64,000 bases of DNA, from NCBI GenBank assembly GCA_963966185.1, contig CAWZYM010000299.1, positions 62,001-126,000 of the forward strand. The letters run 5' to 3'. The translations under genes and the position numbers were made by a program. This DNA is from Rhabditoides inermis. Its lineage: Eukaryota > Nematoda > Chromadorea > Rhabditida > Rhabditidae. The notes below the pieces were generated by a model. It was not told where the DNA came from and did no database searches. It saw only the letters and a program-made list of their open reading frames with translations. Shown here piece after piece: positions 1-12,565 of this stretch; the first letter of the stretch is position 1, and each line of letters starts with the position of its first letter.

Positions 1-437
1 TAACACAGAACTATGTTACTGCAAAAGGTGGGCTAACATTGTTAGGTTTCTATAGTGGTTGTACCCGAAACTAGGCTCTGCTTCGAAAGTTCCCATGTCA
101 GGTGGTCCTTTTGCTTCTTTTCTGTGGACAGAGTTTCGCTATATATGCGACCTGTGAGTTCCTTTGTTTATTTGTTTACTCATTCAAATGTCATATGATC
201 ATGTGTAAGTAAACTTCTTTTTTTAGACAAGCGCGCTCGAGCGAAATGCGAGAATCTTTATTACATGTCGGTTTTCATTGAGGTATTGCATAGTAACTTT
301 TGAAAAAGTACATAATAATTTAGGGTCGTTGCTATTTACAAACCAATTTTAACGACTGCAAGAGAATCGCCGATCAGAGAGATTCGGAATACACATCGTG
401 GGTTTCAGAAATACAATACGAACACAATACTTTTCAG

Positions 438-2155
<1,718 letters not shown>

Positions 2156-2266
2156 TAGAATATCCTCTCTCTCACTCCCCCCCCCCTCTCCCTCTCAATA
2201 ACACTGTCTTGTATTGCAGAAGAGACCACCCGCATGAGCACCCAATCACACGTCAGCGGATGCACC

Positions 2267-3066
2267 ATGAAGCGACTAATGGGGTACATCTTGATTGTTG
2301 CAGGCGCAAAATGCACCCACTATGAATATATTTCGCACTAATACATGTACATTTATGTAGATAGTAATGTATCATAGGTACAACTTCAAGCAATGCAATG
2401 TCATGGCGGGTGCGACGGTGGAGGTATACGAACTGGAGGGCAACATCCGCAAACGTGGGTCTCTCTCTCCTTCTCTCTCTTTCTCTCTCTCTTCCTCTCT
2501 CTCTCTTCCTCTCTCCATCTCTCTTTCTGAAGTGGTAGTGGATGACGTCCTCGTTGCAGACGACTTCATGTACACAATCACAGACCAGGAGAGGAATGGA
2601 ATTCCCCGGAATTGGTACCACGATAGACAGGTAGAGCAGGGAGAACTTGGACACAAACCACGCATTTCCATCATATCATGTAGTCTCTATGTGAATGAGC
2701 ACAGAGCTCAAGTAGCGGTTTGGCAAAGTGTCTTTCAACTACATCCGAATTGTCTCGCAAAACTCCAGTTTTCTTACTTGCCTTCCAACTACCTCCGATA
2801 TGCCCCCAACCACTTCAAACGACCGCGCATTCAAAAACGCTTGGAAAAAAGAGCGCATTCAAAAACGCTTGGAAAAAAGAGAAAAATCAAGAATAGCTAT
2901 CAAACGAATGATAATGATTGAGGCTCGAGTGATCGGCTATCACTTCCCCAACCGACAGGCCGCAAACAAAAATGCGGCCGAGTGGTATCTGGAATTTGAG
3001 CAGGTTTCAACCTGTGATCAGCCCACGCACACCTTTCACGGTTGTGAAATAAACCTTGATGAATGA
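2267..3066 (+). CDS. Small secreted-type protein, possibly transthyretin-like (structure uncertain)
   Basis: An ATG at 2267 begins a good signal-peptide-like stretch (MKRLMGYILIVAGA). Further exons are suggested by acceptors before 2379 and 2562. The exon starting near 2379 encodes a piece ending in NVMAGATVEVYELEG, which resembles the 'C...a.V.vyE' strand of nematode transthyretin-like proteins. A CT-rich intron and an exon at about 2562-2630 (DFMYTITDQERNG) follow. The join between signal peptide and domain is not resolved because no good donor is visible. Beyond 2630 the frame is unclear, and an AATAAA near 3049 suggests the transcript ends near 3070. The region could instead be the 3' part of the lectin gene. 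Family assignment is weak. Confidence 0.3.
2825..2880. repeat. 28-bp direct tandem duplication
   Basis: A 28-bp unit starting GCGCATTCAAAAACGC occurs twice in direct succession (2825-2852 and 2853-2880). Since 28 is not a multiple of 3, it shifts any frame running through it. Confidence 0.9.
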
Positions 3067-3304
3067 CGTTATTGATTTGTCGAATTCGGAGATCTTTTCA
3101 TCACTACACACCTCGGGCCAGTCACAGAGCACAGCGTAACGACAAATATAGAGAAATGTCCCGTTTCAACTCTATTCCTGGATATCGGCGCCGGATCTGC
3201 CACTGTGGCATCACCTTGTAAAGTTGAAAAGTTGAAATGTTTGCTGATTTGCATTTGATAGGCTCTTTCTCTTTCTCTCTCTCTCTCTCCCTCTCTCTCT
3301 CTCT

Positions 3305-3367
<63 letters not shown>

Positions 3368-3660
3368 CCCCCCCGCTCTTGATTGGATGGTTGTAGTCTG
3401 CGCGAGGGAGAGTGGAATCAAATTTGGAAAAGCTGCCTCTGGGAGAAGAAGACGAGAGTTTCTTTTCTGCGCGATCTCTCCTTTCTTCACCCACCCTCAA
3501 CCCTTTCATTTTTTTTCATTCACGAATTTTAATCTCGCCAGATACGTTTCCTCCGATTCCAACAACCGTTTCGTATAGTCCATCTGTCATCGTTTGCTGG
3601 AGACATTTCGAGATACACTACTCTTTTTTTTCGACCAGTGTTCTGTCGACGGCTCGTATC

Positions 3661-3706
<46 letters not shown>

Positions 3707-6025
3707 AAGAGAGAGAGAGAGACTAAGAGAGAGAGCCGAAATGGCACCCCTTCGATTTTTCATTTCTTCCACCGAAACGCCTCCGGAGGCGGGGGTGTGA
3801 AACATGCAAACGAGTCATATTCGGCGTTTCCAGCCCTCCTCTCTCTCTTTCCCTCTCCCTCTCTCCCTCTCTCCCTCTCTCTCTCTCTCTTTCCCTCTCC
3901 CTCTCTATTTCCCTTTCTCTCAGATTAAGTACCTCGATAATGCGCGTGTCTCTCTTTTTCCCCATTGACAATGATTTTGACAGATGAAGTCCTCTTGGCT
4001 GTCAGAAGATGAGCGTGTCGCTTTGTTTTGAGGTTCTCTTCTTCTCCCTCTTTTCTCTTTCTCTCTCCTCTCTCTCCTCTCTCTCCCTCATCACCTCCCT
4101 CCCTCTCTGACCCCTCGGAGGTGTGTTTACCCCTTCGTTCCTTCCAAGGATACACATATTCAGAGCCTAGCCGCGGCTTCGAACCCGACCTCATTTGTTA
4201 GCCCCTCTTCCACAACCAAGCCTGGAACAGACTAATCATTTTTGGCTTCCTTTTTAAAAGCTGTTCTAGTAATTTATAACAGTGCTATAGAATCTGGTGA
4301 ACGTAATACAACCGCAATGCGTTCCTGCGCGCAGTGTTGCCATTGAGACATGGAGTGTTTCCCACTCCCCTGGGAGTATCCATTCAACCTCCCGCGCACC
4401 CTCGCACATTAGCATATTCTGATGGAGTGTCCTCCCATCCCCTCTTCTCTCTCATCCCCTCTCTCTCTCTCTCCTCTCTCTCTCTCAATTCATTCTCCGC
4501 CCGGACATGGGACTAGCCCAAATTACCCGCCGAGGCCGTTCTCTCTGTCTCGTTTGCTGGAAGTGTGTTCGCTGCACAGAGAGACTCTGCAGTAGCAGTA
4601 GTTTCTCTCTCTCCCTTCCTCTCTCTCTCCTCTCACTCTCTCTATCTTCTTTCCTCTATCTGCCTTCTCTCCATCTCTCTCTCTGCCCCTCTCTCTCCTA
4701 GTCTCTCTCCATTTCCTTCCGGTCCAACCAAATCCGAGAACGCTGGAAGCACGGTTGAAAACTAGCTGGATTTGTAGATGTGATCTTTTGACAGTGTGCA
4801 ATTCATCAGGTATTGAAAGAATACCCATTTTCACGAGTTTGTAAATTTCATCTCACAGTGTCAGTGCTTTCTGTATTCACTGTCTCTCTTTCGTGTCAGT
4901 TGGCAGTTCGGAATAATTGGAATCGGACATCAGTACTAGGCACATTTCACCCAACTCTCAACTATCCTCCATCTCTTTTCAATAGCAGTGTCAATGTCTA
5001 TGTCTACGTCTCACTTTCACTCACTTTCATTTTCATTTGTCACAAGATAACCATATTCATACCTAACTAACTCTCTTTCGATTTGTAAATATAAATGTAA
5101 CCGAAAATCTCTCCTTCCAAAGAGGGATTCTTGTTTTCTCTCTCCCTCTCCCTCTCTCCCTCCACTCATTTCCGCTAATACCACAACCACAGCAGCCAAA
5201 TCTGCGTGCGAGAGAGAAGAGTGGGGGGAGCTATTTCGACAATGCGCATTATCCCCTCTTCTCTCTCCCTCTCCCTCTCTCCTCTCTCTTCCTCTCTCTC
5301 CATCTCTCTCTCTCGCTCTCTACTCTCCCCTCTCTCTCCATCCCTCCCTCTCTCCCCTCCCCTCTCTCTCTCTCTTCTCTCTCTCTCTCTCCCGCTCACC
5401 TCATCAGTATTATACCCACGCTGCCCCGTATAGGAGATGGCATCATTAGATTATACTCTCTTCCACCGCAATTGGAAGCTCATTGTCATACTAGTAGTAG
5501 TAGTAGAAAGGGGGATGGGGGAGAGGGAGAGAGAGGGGAGAGAGATAAATGAGAGAGAGCAAAAAGAGAGAGAGAAAGAGAGGGTGAGAGAGAGAGAACG
5601 AGAGCGTGTTTACGTACCTCCAATATACTCCCGGTTGCCTGGTGTAAACAGATATTGCGAGGGCATGCGAGTGGAGTCCAGTTCTAGTTATGCAATGCAT
5701 GTCATAATACGCGCGAGAAAAGAGGATTTTCCTACTCTTCATATCAAGTTTGGTATCGATCGCATTTCGTCAGTATCAGTATCAGTGATCATGTTTCCAA
5801 TCTCTATGCTCTCAATTCTCAATCAGTCGTTCAATCAAGGTTCACTGTCAACTTCTAATTCGCTTTATTCACCTTTCTCGTTCTTGTGATCGAGATATTC
5901 TCAACTATACTGTTCCGTTCAGGATTTTCGACACTTTGAAAACCTTCTCATCACTTCCTTTCACCAGCATGTTTCATGTTCCACTCTCAAGTTCAAGTAG
6001 CGAGATTGAGAATTGAGAGGAGGGA

Positions 6026-6071
<46 letters not shown>

Positions 6072-6308
6072 AAGAGGCGGTGTTACACGAGTGAGTCACA
6101 CTAGTCCAGTTCTTTTCTGCTCCCTCTCAAATTGCCCATAATAGCAGCGGTCACAGTTGACCGCCACATTGTTTTCCAATCCCTAATATCGATTGATTTG
6201 CTGTAATCGATTGGTGTTCGCCTGATCTACCTGCTCCTTCAATCCGCCCAAAAAGAGGGTGTGTCTCACTCAATGGACTCTATGTACATGTGCAAACCTG
6301 GCGCGTTC

Positions 6309-6357
<49 letters not shown>

Positions 6358-7090
6358 TAATCCGATCTGTGCTCACGTTCACAAAAAGAAGCAGGTACAT
6401 TTCACCACTACGTTCTGGTTGCGCAGGTGTATCATCAATGAATCTATGAACTATCATCTATGCATCTGTCCTCTCATACTCATACTCATATTATCGAAAT
6501 CAAACATCAAATGTTTATTCGGGATCGCAAACATGATCTTGTCATTGACACTTGTCGCTCTTAGACTTGACACATGCAAACTAAATTATTCCTACATTAT
6601 TATCTATAACTTTTCGCCAAAGAATACTTTTGAAATTCGAGACATACAAACATCGGTTTCTTCACTTTCAACCACCAACGTGACTACGTGGCAAAGAATA
6701 CTTTTGAAATTCGAGCTCATACAAACATCGGTTTCTTCACTTTCAACCACCAACGTGACTACGTGGCAGTGGATGGGTTTACGAATCCTTGCGTCGCTCA
6801 TATGCAACTGTACTTCTGTACTATCATCCTCCCCCTCCCACTCTCTGTTTCTCCGTGTTTGTTCAGGTGTCATCTGCCATACTCGATTGATCGAGTGTCG
6901 AGTGTGTGATATTCCTTCTCTTATTTCGCCGCCGCTCACTGTATCACAAATGCGTTTTTGATTTTGTGCTTCACGTAGCAATTGTCAAAAACACTATTTC
7001 TTGCGCCTTCCGCTATACTTATATACTCTCGAAAACACGTTCATTGCCATACGACACGCACTTTCGATCTCATTTCTTAGTCACTTGTGC
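3067..7090. other. Gene-poor stretch with many CT/GA microsatellites
   Basis: No spliced coding structure was recognised. CT or GA tracts lie at about 3260-3375, 3667-3735, 3840-3925, 4040-4115, 4440-4490, 4600-4710, 5140-5165, 5255-5400, 5515-5605, 6025-6075 and 6310-6355. Open frames here are low-complexity artefacts. Confidence 0.6.
6618..6766. repeat. 74-bp tandem duplication
   Basis: A unit of 74 bp beginning CAAAGAATACTTTTG is present twice head to tail, nearly identical (second copy from 6692). No gene is evident across it. Confidence 0.88.
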
Positions 7091-7838
7091 TATAGTGGGT
7101 CCCCCGTTTTGGCGGTAGGCAAGTTGCGAATCGTCATTCTTTTACTATGCACAGGCGAATACTAGATGCGTCCGAAGGTTGCTATCTAGTTCATTGCGCG
7201 CTATCTGAACCGATGGAGCGGTGTCATTTTTGAGAAAAATTTATGGAAATGGAATGCAAAATTACTCCTTAGCTACCGTCTTCTGGATTTGATATCAAAT
7301 TGCGCTGAACTACATTTGGAAATAACTTCGTTCAAAGTTTATGAAATCATACCAAATTTTCATGAGAGGTGTATCGATACCATAGCTACAACTCTATGAT
7401 CGCAATTTTCCGAATTCGGTTCTCATAATTTAGATAACTAGCATGATCTGAATTACTTTATAACTTGGAATCAAGTGATGCTATCGATCGATATCAAACT
7501 TGTGCGTAATATAGACACTTCTGAGGATGAAATAACGTTAAAAACTGAAACATTGTTACCTACAATCTAGGAGTTTCCCCACCGAGCATACACTTATCAC
7601 AGAATAACTCTTCAACGGCTTGTCTAAATTCGACCAAACTTATCACATGTATACAAATTGACCCGCTCTACAAACGTATGATCTCAGAATGGAAATATCT
7701 TTTCTCGAAATACCGTAATCATCGACATATTCATTGGCACAGGTGGAATGAGGTGCATTTACATAATTTTCTCATCGGTCTGCGTCATTTTTTGGCCCAA
7801 GATAATTCGCCTACTGCGAAAACTGGGGACCCACTATA
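7091..7838. mobile_element. Non-autonomous TIR element, family TATAGTGGGTCCCCCG (copy 1)
   Basis: The left end TATAGTGGGTCCCCCG is mirrored by the right end GGGGACCCACTATA. The inverted match continues inward (GGCGGTAGGCAA against TTCGCCTACTGCG). The outer TA fits a TA target-site duplication as made by Tc1/mariner-type transposases. About 748 bp, no coding capacity. Related ends occur near 24170, 26304, 34212, 41838 and 43322. Confidence 0.8.
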
Positions 7839-7992
7839 CTTTTGCTAGTAGCTAGTTGCTTAAGTTGCTATTCCCCAACACGCGTTCATTGTTGGAATGT
7901 TGGACCGTATTTATCGTATAGTAACACGCGTTTCATCTTTCTTTTCAGGTCCCTTTTCTCTTATGTGCTAGTTCCAATTCTCTAATTTCATA

Positions 7993-9022
7993 ATGTTGAC
8001 GTATCTACTCGCTCTCACAGCGGCCACTGCCGCCGCGCAGGTACGTTTCCATACGTTTCAGATTGTGCGTTTCACCCAATACGTTTCAGTCGGTCTCGTC
8101 GAATGGCTTCTGCACAGAGTACGTTTCATGCATGGCGAAGCTGGAGGAGAAGCAACGCGAGTGTATGCACATCGATCAGAACATCACGTGAGTCGATACG
8201 TTTCCTGTTTCAATGATACGTTTCATCCTGGTCATATCTCACTTCCACTCACAGGTTGAATAATTTTACTGACTGATGAGAAAGAAAAATATGAAGATAT
8301 AGATTGTAGAGTAGAGACAGAGAGAGAGGGGGAGAGAGGGAGAGAGAGAGAAAGAGAAAGAGAGAAGGAGAGATGGTCCCTTTCAGGCGCACGTCTGTCT
8401 GCGCGCAGAAGGTGCACTCTATCAAGGTCCGTCTGGACGGTCTGCACATGCGGAGAGCCGAGGTCGGTCTAACATCTGATGAGCTCTCACTCTCCTAAAT
8501 ACCCTGCCTCCTAAATCCTCTCCCTCTCATAGACATATTCTGATCGAATCAAACAACCTTCTATGCATTCTCCATGCTTAGAATTATATAATTCTGTTCT
8601 GTCATTCTGTCATACGACTTCGACTCAGATCGCGCACTTTCACACATTCTCTGATCGTCTTACCGATGAGAAAGAACTCAGCCTAGCCTTCTCTATCCAT
8701 ACCCTCCAGATCGCACATGACTGCGCGCTGAAGTTCCTCTCCGACGCCGCCCTCGCAGAGAGTGTACTCGACGAGAAACAGGTACGTCACTATGACGTCA
8801 TCATCTGACCCAATGACGTAACCTCTTTCCAGAAGGCCACCTGCGACGCGGTCAAGTCGTCGTGGCTCGCGCCCGGAGCGATTAGGCAAAAGGTACGGTA
8901 ACAAGCAACTACAGTATGCATAGAGATAGTAGCTAACGAGAACTGTCTTTAGCGCGCTTCCAAGTCCGAGAAAGTCGCCGCTTCTTCCTGTCGGTCTGCT
9001 GCCAAGGTGGAGAGAATACAAT

Positions 9023-9062
<40 letters not shown>

Positions 9063-9405
9063 AGAGAGGGAGAGAGAGGGAGAGAGGGAGAGAGAGGGAG
9101 AGAGGGAGAGAGAGGGAGAGAGAGGGAGAGAGGGAGAGAGAGGGAGAGAGGGAGAGAGAGGGAGAGAGGGAGAGAGAGGGAGAGAGAGAGATAGAGAGGC
9201 CACCCCTTCTTTCCAGGCCCTGCACTCCTCCTGCTCCGCACTCGCCAAGTGCTGCCCTATTGCCCTCGAGTACGTTTCTTGAACTCATTATACAAACCTA
9301 TCCCCAACACGTTTCAGCTGCGCGCAGCAGTGGCGTTCTGTGATGGATGAGATTCGATCGGAGAGGGATCGACTGCAGGCTGCCAAGCGCACGTGCCGCG
9401 TCTGA
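7993..9405 (+). CDS. Secreted cysteine-rich protein of unrecognised family
   Basis: Eight exons join in frame: 7993-8040, 8090-8187, 8387-8462, 8710-8781, 8833-8892, 8953-9006, 9217-9269 and 9318-9405. Exon 1 is a signal peptide (MLTYLLALTAATAAAQ). The mature part of roughly 165 residues has twelve cysteines spread over every later exon, for example NGFCTEY, VSCMAKLEEKQREC, TSVCAQKV, HDCALKF, ATCDAVKSSW, SSCRSAAK, KCCPIALDCAQQW and the C-terminal RTCRV. The spacing looks like a helical disulphide-bonded domain, roughly like nematode secreted chondroitin-proteoglycan or DUF-type Cys domains, but I cannot assign one. Introns are short or filled with GA repeats. Exon 2 could start at one of two tandem TACGTTTCAG acceptors. 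Structure is firm, function unknown. Confidence 0.78.
9022..9192 (+). repeat. (GA)n/(GGGAGA)n microsatellite in an intron
   Basis: Pure GA, then GAGAGGGA-type units, filling the intron between exons 6 and 7 of the cysteine-rich gene. Confidence 0.9.
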
Positions 9406-9735
9406 TCTACCCACGCACACTGATCTACCACTGTGATCCACTCCCACTCTCTCTCGTCTCGCTAGATTGCTCGGCTTCCATTCATTCAGTTGCCAAACTG
9501 CCCTTATCCAACAATTCACTTCGTCAATCTTTATCCCATACAATGCAGCGATCATTTCAGCGACATAAATTATTATTTACAATTGCAAACCTCTCGCACC
9601 ACAAACTATATAGATACATTTAAATATTTATCAAATCAAAAACACGCAACCGGGACTCGACCCACGTACACAATAATTACACTCGTAAACAAAGACAGAT
9701 GAATAAATAGATCGATAGTGATTCAGGGAGAGAGC

Positions 9736-11782
9736 TCAGTCCATACGGGCCTTGATAGTGCTGATGTTCACCTGAAATGTAATAACTCAGCATCCATCGA
9801 TTCAATCCAATCGATCAATAACTACCGTAATTCAATCAATCAATAACTACCGTAATTCAATCAATCCATACTACCGTACCTTGTCCTTGGTGATGGTGTA
9901 GACGACGGCTCCCCATCCAGAGGCGGCGTCCCTCTCCAGGCAAGAGAGCATCGCCTGGGCAGTAGCTTCGAACAGCTCCGACGGGCCCATCTTCTCGCGC
10001 CAGAAGCCTCAAATAGACATTGTCATGAATAGGTAATTGACAAATAAACTAATCAGTGTCATAAATAGGTAATTGACAAATAGGCTTAAGTAATTGACAA
10101 ATAAGCGAAAAGGTAATCAATTAATCAATTGATATACTCACTCTCGCACACTCCCAGCAGGTACTCCTGTCCCGTTCCGACGGCGACAAAGTCACGCGGG
10201 GCGGCGATGCAGCTGAAGGTGGGAAATCACAATACAGTAACCCAATACACAGTAACCTCAATTTTGCCCGAAGAAGAAATTTGTTCATGGAGAAATTTAT
10301 AACTACAGTAACCCCTTCCCGTCTACCGTACCCGATCGTGTCCATGCCGCAGATGTATGCCTGGTTGGTGACGGGGTCGAGTCCGGCGACGAGGGGCTCA
10401 GTGAGGAACGAGCCGAAGCGGTGCTGGTAGCACAGGTTAGAGATCATCGTGCCAATCACCTGCAATCGGGGAGTAGTCGATGAATAGCTGAGCAAGGAGG
10501 TAAGCATGGTTGTATGATCTGATTTGAAGATGAGGATAGGAACATTTCCAATAACACGGATTATTGGAAATGTTCCTATCCTCATCTTCAAATAACAATA
10601 ACACAATATCATTCCATCATCTTCCCTTGCCCCCGAGTGGTCGGTCCCCCAGTTTATTTTCCCCGCCAAGCCCGGTATACGTGGAGAACTGCTGAATCAA
10701 CGGTACCCGCTACATGTTCGCTGCTGGCTTTGGAATTTGAGGAATCCTCGGAGCACGGAGTTGAACCCGCCGAGTACACTTTCTACAATGGCTGTCGCTG
10801 TCGCAACGTCAACCCAAGCGTGAGACCAAGGACACCACCCCTCCCACAAAGCGGATGCTGACAAGAAGGAACCACCGACAGATATTTCACGCAGACTAAA
10901 CCCTTTGTGTTTCATCTTCGTTGTTGTACTCTTGATATCGGCAGTGAATCAATTCAATAGGAACATTTCCATTATCGTCAGTGTAACCTTTTTCACACAG
11001 CATTTGCGACAAGTATTCTTAAGAAACTTAATAGCATATCAGAAACATATTCTACACAACAGCCTCATAGCGGCGTCCTACAAAATCTCCCCGCTTACTA
11101 CCGACTTACAATACCCCATCCATCTACAGTACCCCCTCTCGCTCACCTCGGGCCTGAGCTTCCTGTTCTCTCGCAGCTCGTACAGTCCCTTGCGGAACAT
11201 GATCTTGTCGAGCACAGTCTTGGCGTCCGACGCGAATCCAGCGAGGCCCACGTACACCTTGTCCGCAACCTTGTACACCTACAACAACACGGCCATTCAC
11301 AGTTAATAATCTGTCGGTAGGCCGAGCTGCGCTACAAAAACGCGTGTCTCGCGCGGCACATGTTACCAAAACACAAAGCACATCCGATTCTGCTGGGATC
11401 GTGGTAAGACCACTCCATGGGCGGAGTTTTTCTGATCATGCTTGTCGATTTGAAACCGTTCTATTTGAAGCTTCGCACGCTAGCGAGTTTTTTCACTTGT
11501 GACTCGCCGTGAAGAAAAGCATTATAAATGAATCATCTATTTCACGTATAAATGTCAATCAAATTAATGAATATAAGATCACGAGTGTACGTAAACCAAC
11601 AAATAGCCCACCTTCTTCTGGTCCGTGGCCACAGTGGTCATCTGCTCACCGAGACGCAGATCCGACGCAATGCACACGCACCTGGACAAGCAAACAAGGT
11701 AAACAACAACAACCAAGCAAACGACTCACTCATCTCCCGCCATGGCTAGGATGGTTCCTCCGTTGTAGCTCATGATACCCAT
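9736..11782 (-). CDS. pbs-3: 20S proteasome subunit beta type-3
   Basis: Six exons on the minus strand: 11730-11782, 11612-11681, 11157-11278, 10332-10459, 10142-10212 and 9880-10007, with a short last exon at 9736-9771. The start MGIMSYNGGTILAMAG, the core VGLAGFASDAKT, HRFGSFLTEPLVAGLDP and ICGMDTIG, and the C-terminus ending in KARMD are diagnostic of the beta-3 subunit. This is a non-catalytic subunit of the beta ring of the 20S core: it has no N-terminal active-site Thr after a propeptide, as expected. Total about 200 residues, the normal size. Intron 3 (10460-11156) is unusually long and holds a perfect hairpin. The gene lies downstream of the SUMO protease on the same strand, about 780 bp apart, so an operon is possible but not shown. 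Confidence 0.95.
10522..10593. repeat. Perfect 33-bp inverted repeat (hairpin) in a pbs-3 intron
   Basis: Arms 10522-10554 and 10561-10593 are exact reverse complements with a 6-nt loop (CACGGA). A partial third copy of the arm (AGGAACATTTCCA) lies near 10957 in the same intron. Confidence 0.92.
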
Positions 11783-11946
11783 GGTCGATCTGGTGAGAGG
11801 GGCTCGCGGCCGAATGCACGAACCTACAACCAACCCATTCAAATACAAACATGAGCTTTCAGAGAATGAATGAAATGCGGTACGAAATAAGACAAATAAT
11901 ATGAAACACCGGCGATTGATGACAAATAATCAAGCATCGTTGATAA

Positions 11947-12038
11947 ATCGATCTCTACATCTTAATATACAAAAAAATCGATCTCTACATCTTAATATAC
12001 AAAAAAAAATCGATCTCTACATCTTAATATACAAAAAA
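11947..12038. repeat. Three direct copies of a 30-32 bp unit
   Basis: Unit ATCGATCTCTACATCTTA plus a TATAC-A(n) tail is repeated three times between pbs-3 and the SUMO protease. Length differs only in the A run. Confidence 0.9.
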
Positions 12039-12565
12039 ATGTCAAGATACTCAATAAATTGAGCGGGCCGCGAACCCGGTAACAGTCACAATCAATCTTT
12101 GATCAACTTGTAAACATTTTATGCAAGAAAAAACTCTGACTGAGGTGCATCTACGTGTAAAACGACCAGTTCACATCAGCTAGAAGACTGCTTCCTATTT
12201 CTATACATAAACAACTTAGCACATCTTTGAACTAGTGGCAGACAAGGGAGGGAGGGGGGGTACATTGTGGAACATGCGGGTGGAAGAAATCTACAAAAAC
12301 CGGGAGACAATCCATTGAAAACATTATTCAACAAGGGGAGACCGTGGGGACATACTCGCATATGGGGAATAGAACATCCGCGAAAAAAAACAACAACAAC
12401 AAATGCTACACAAAACATAGCAAACACGGGGCAGACTGGAGAAAATTCACCATCGCCGCGAATCGTGATTCGTGATGACAAAAATATCGATCCAAATTGG
12501 CGCGCACATTCGTTCTCAGTGGAGCGCGCGGACGGGAATATTCACAAGCCCCGCCCACCCGCAAC

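Noticed and set aside
10637..10861. Plus-strand frame in the large pbs-3 intron
   Set aside because: No domain, no splice partners, and it lies wholly in an intron of the opposite strand.
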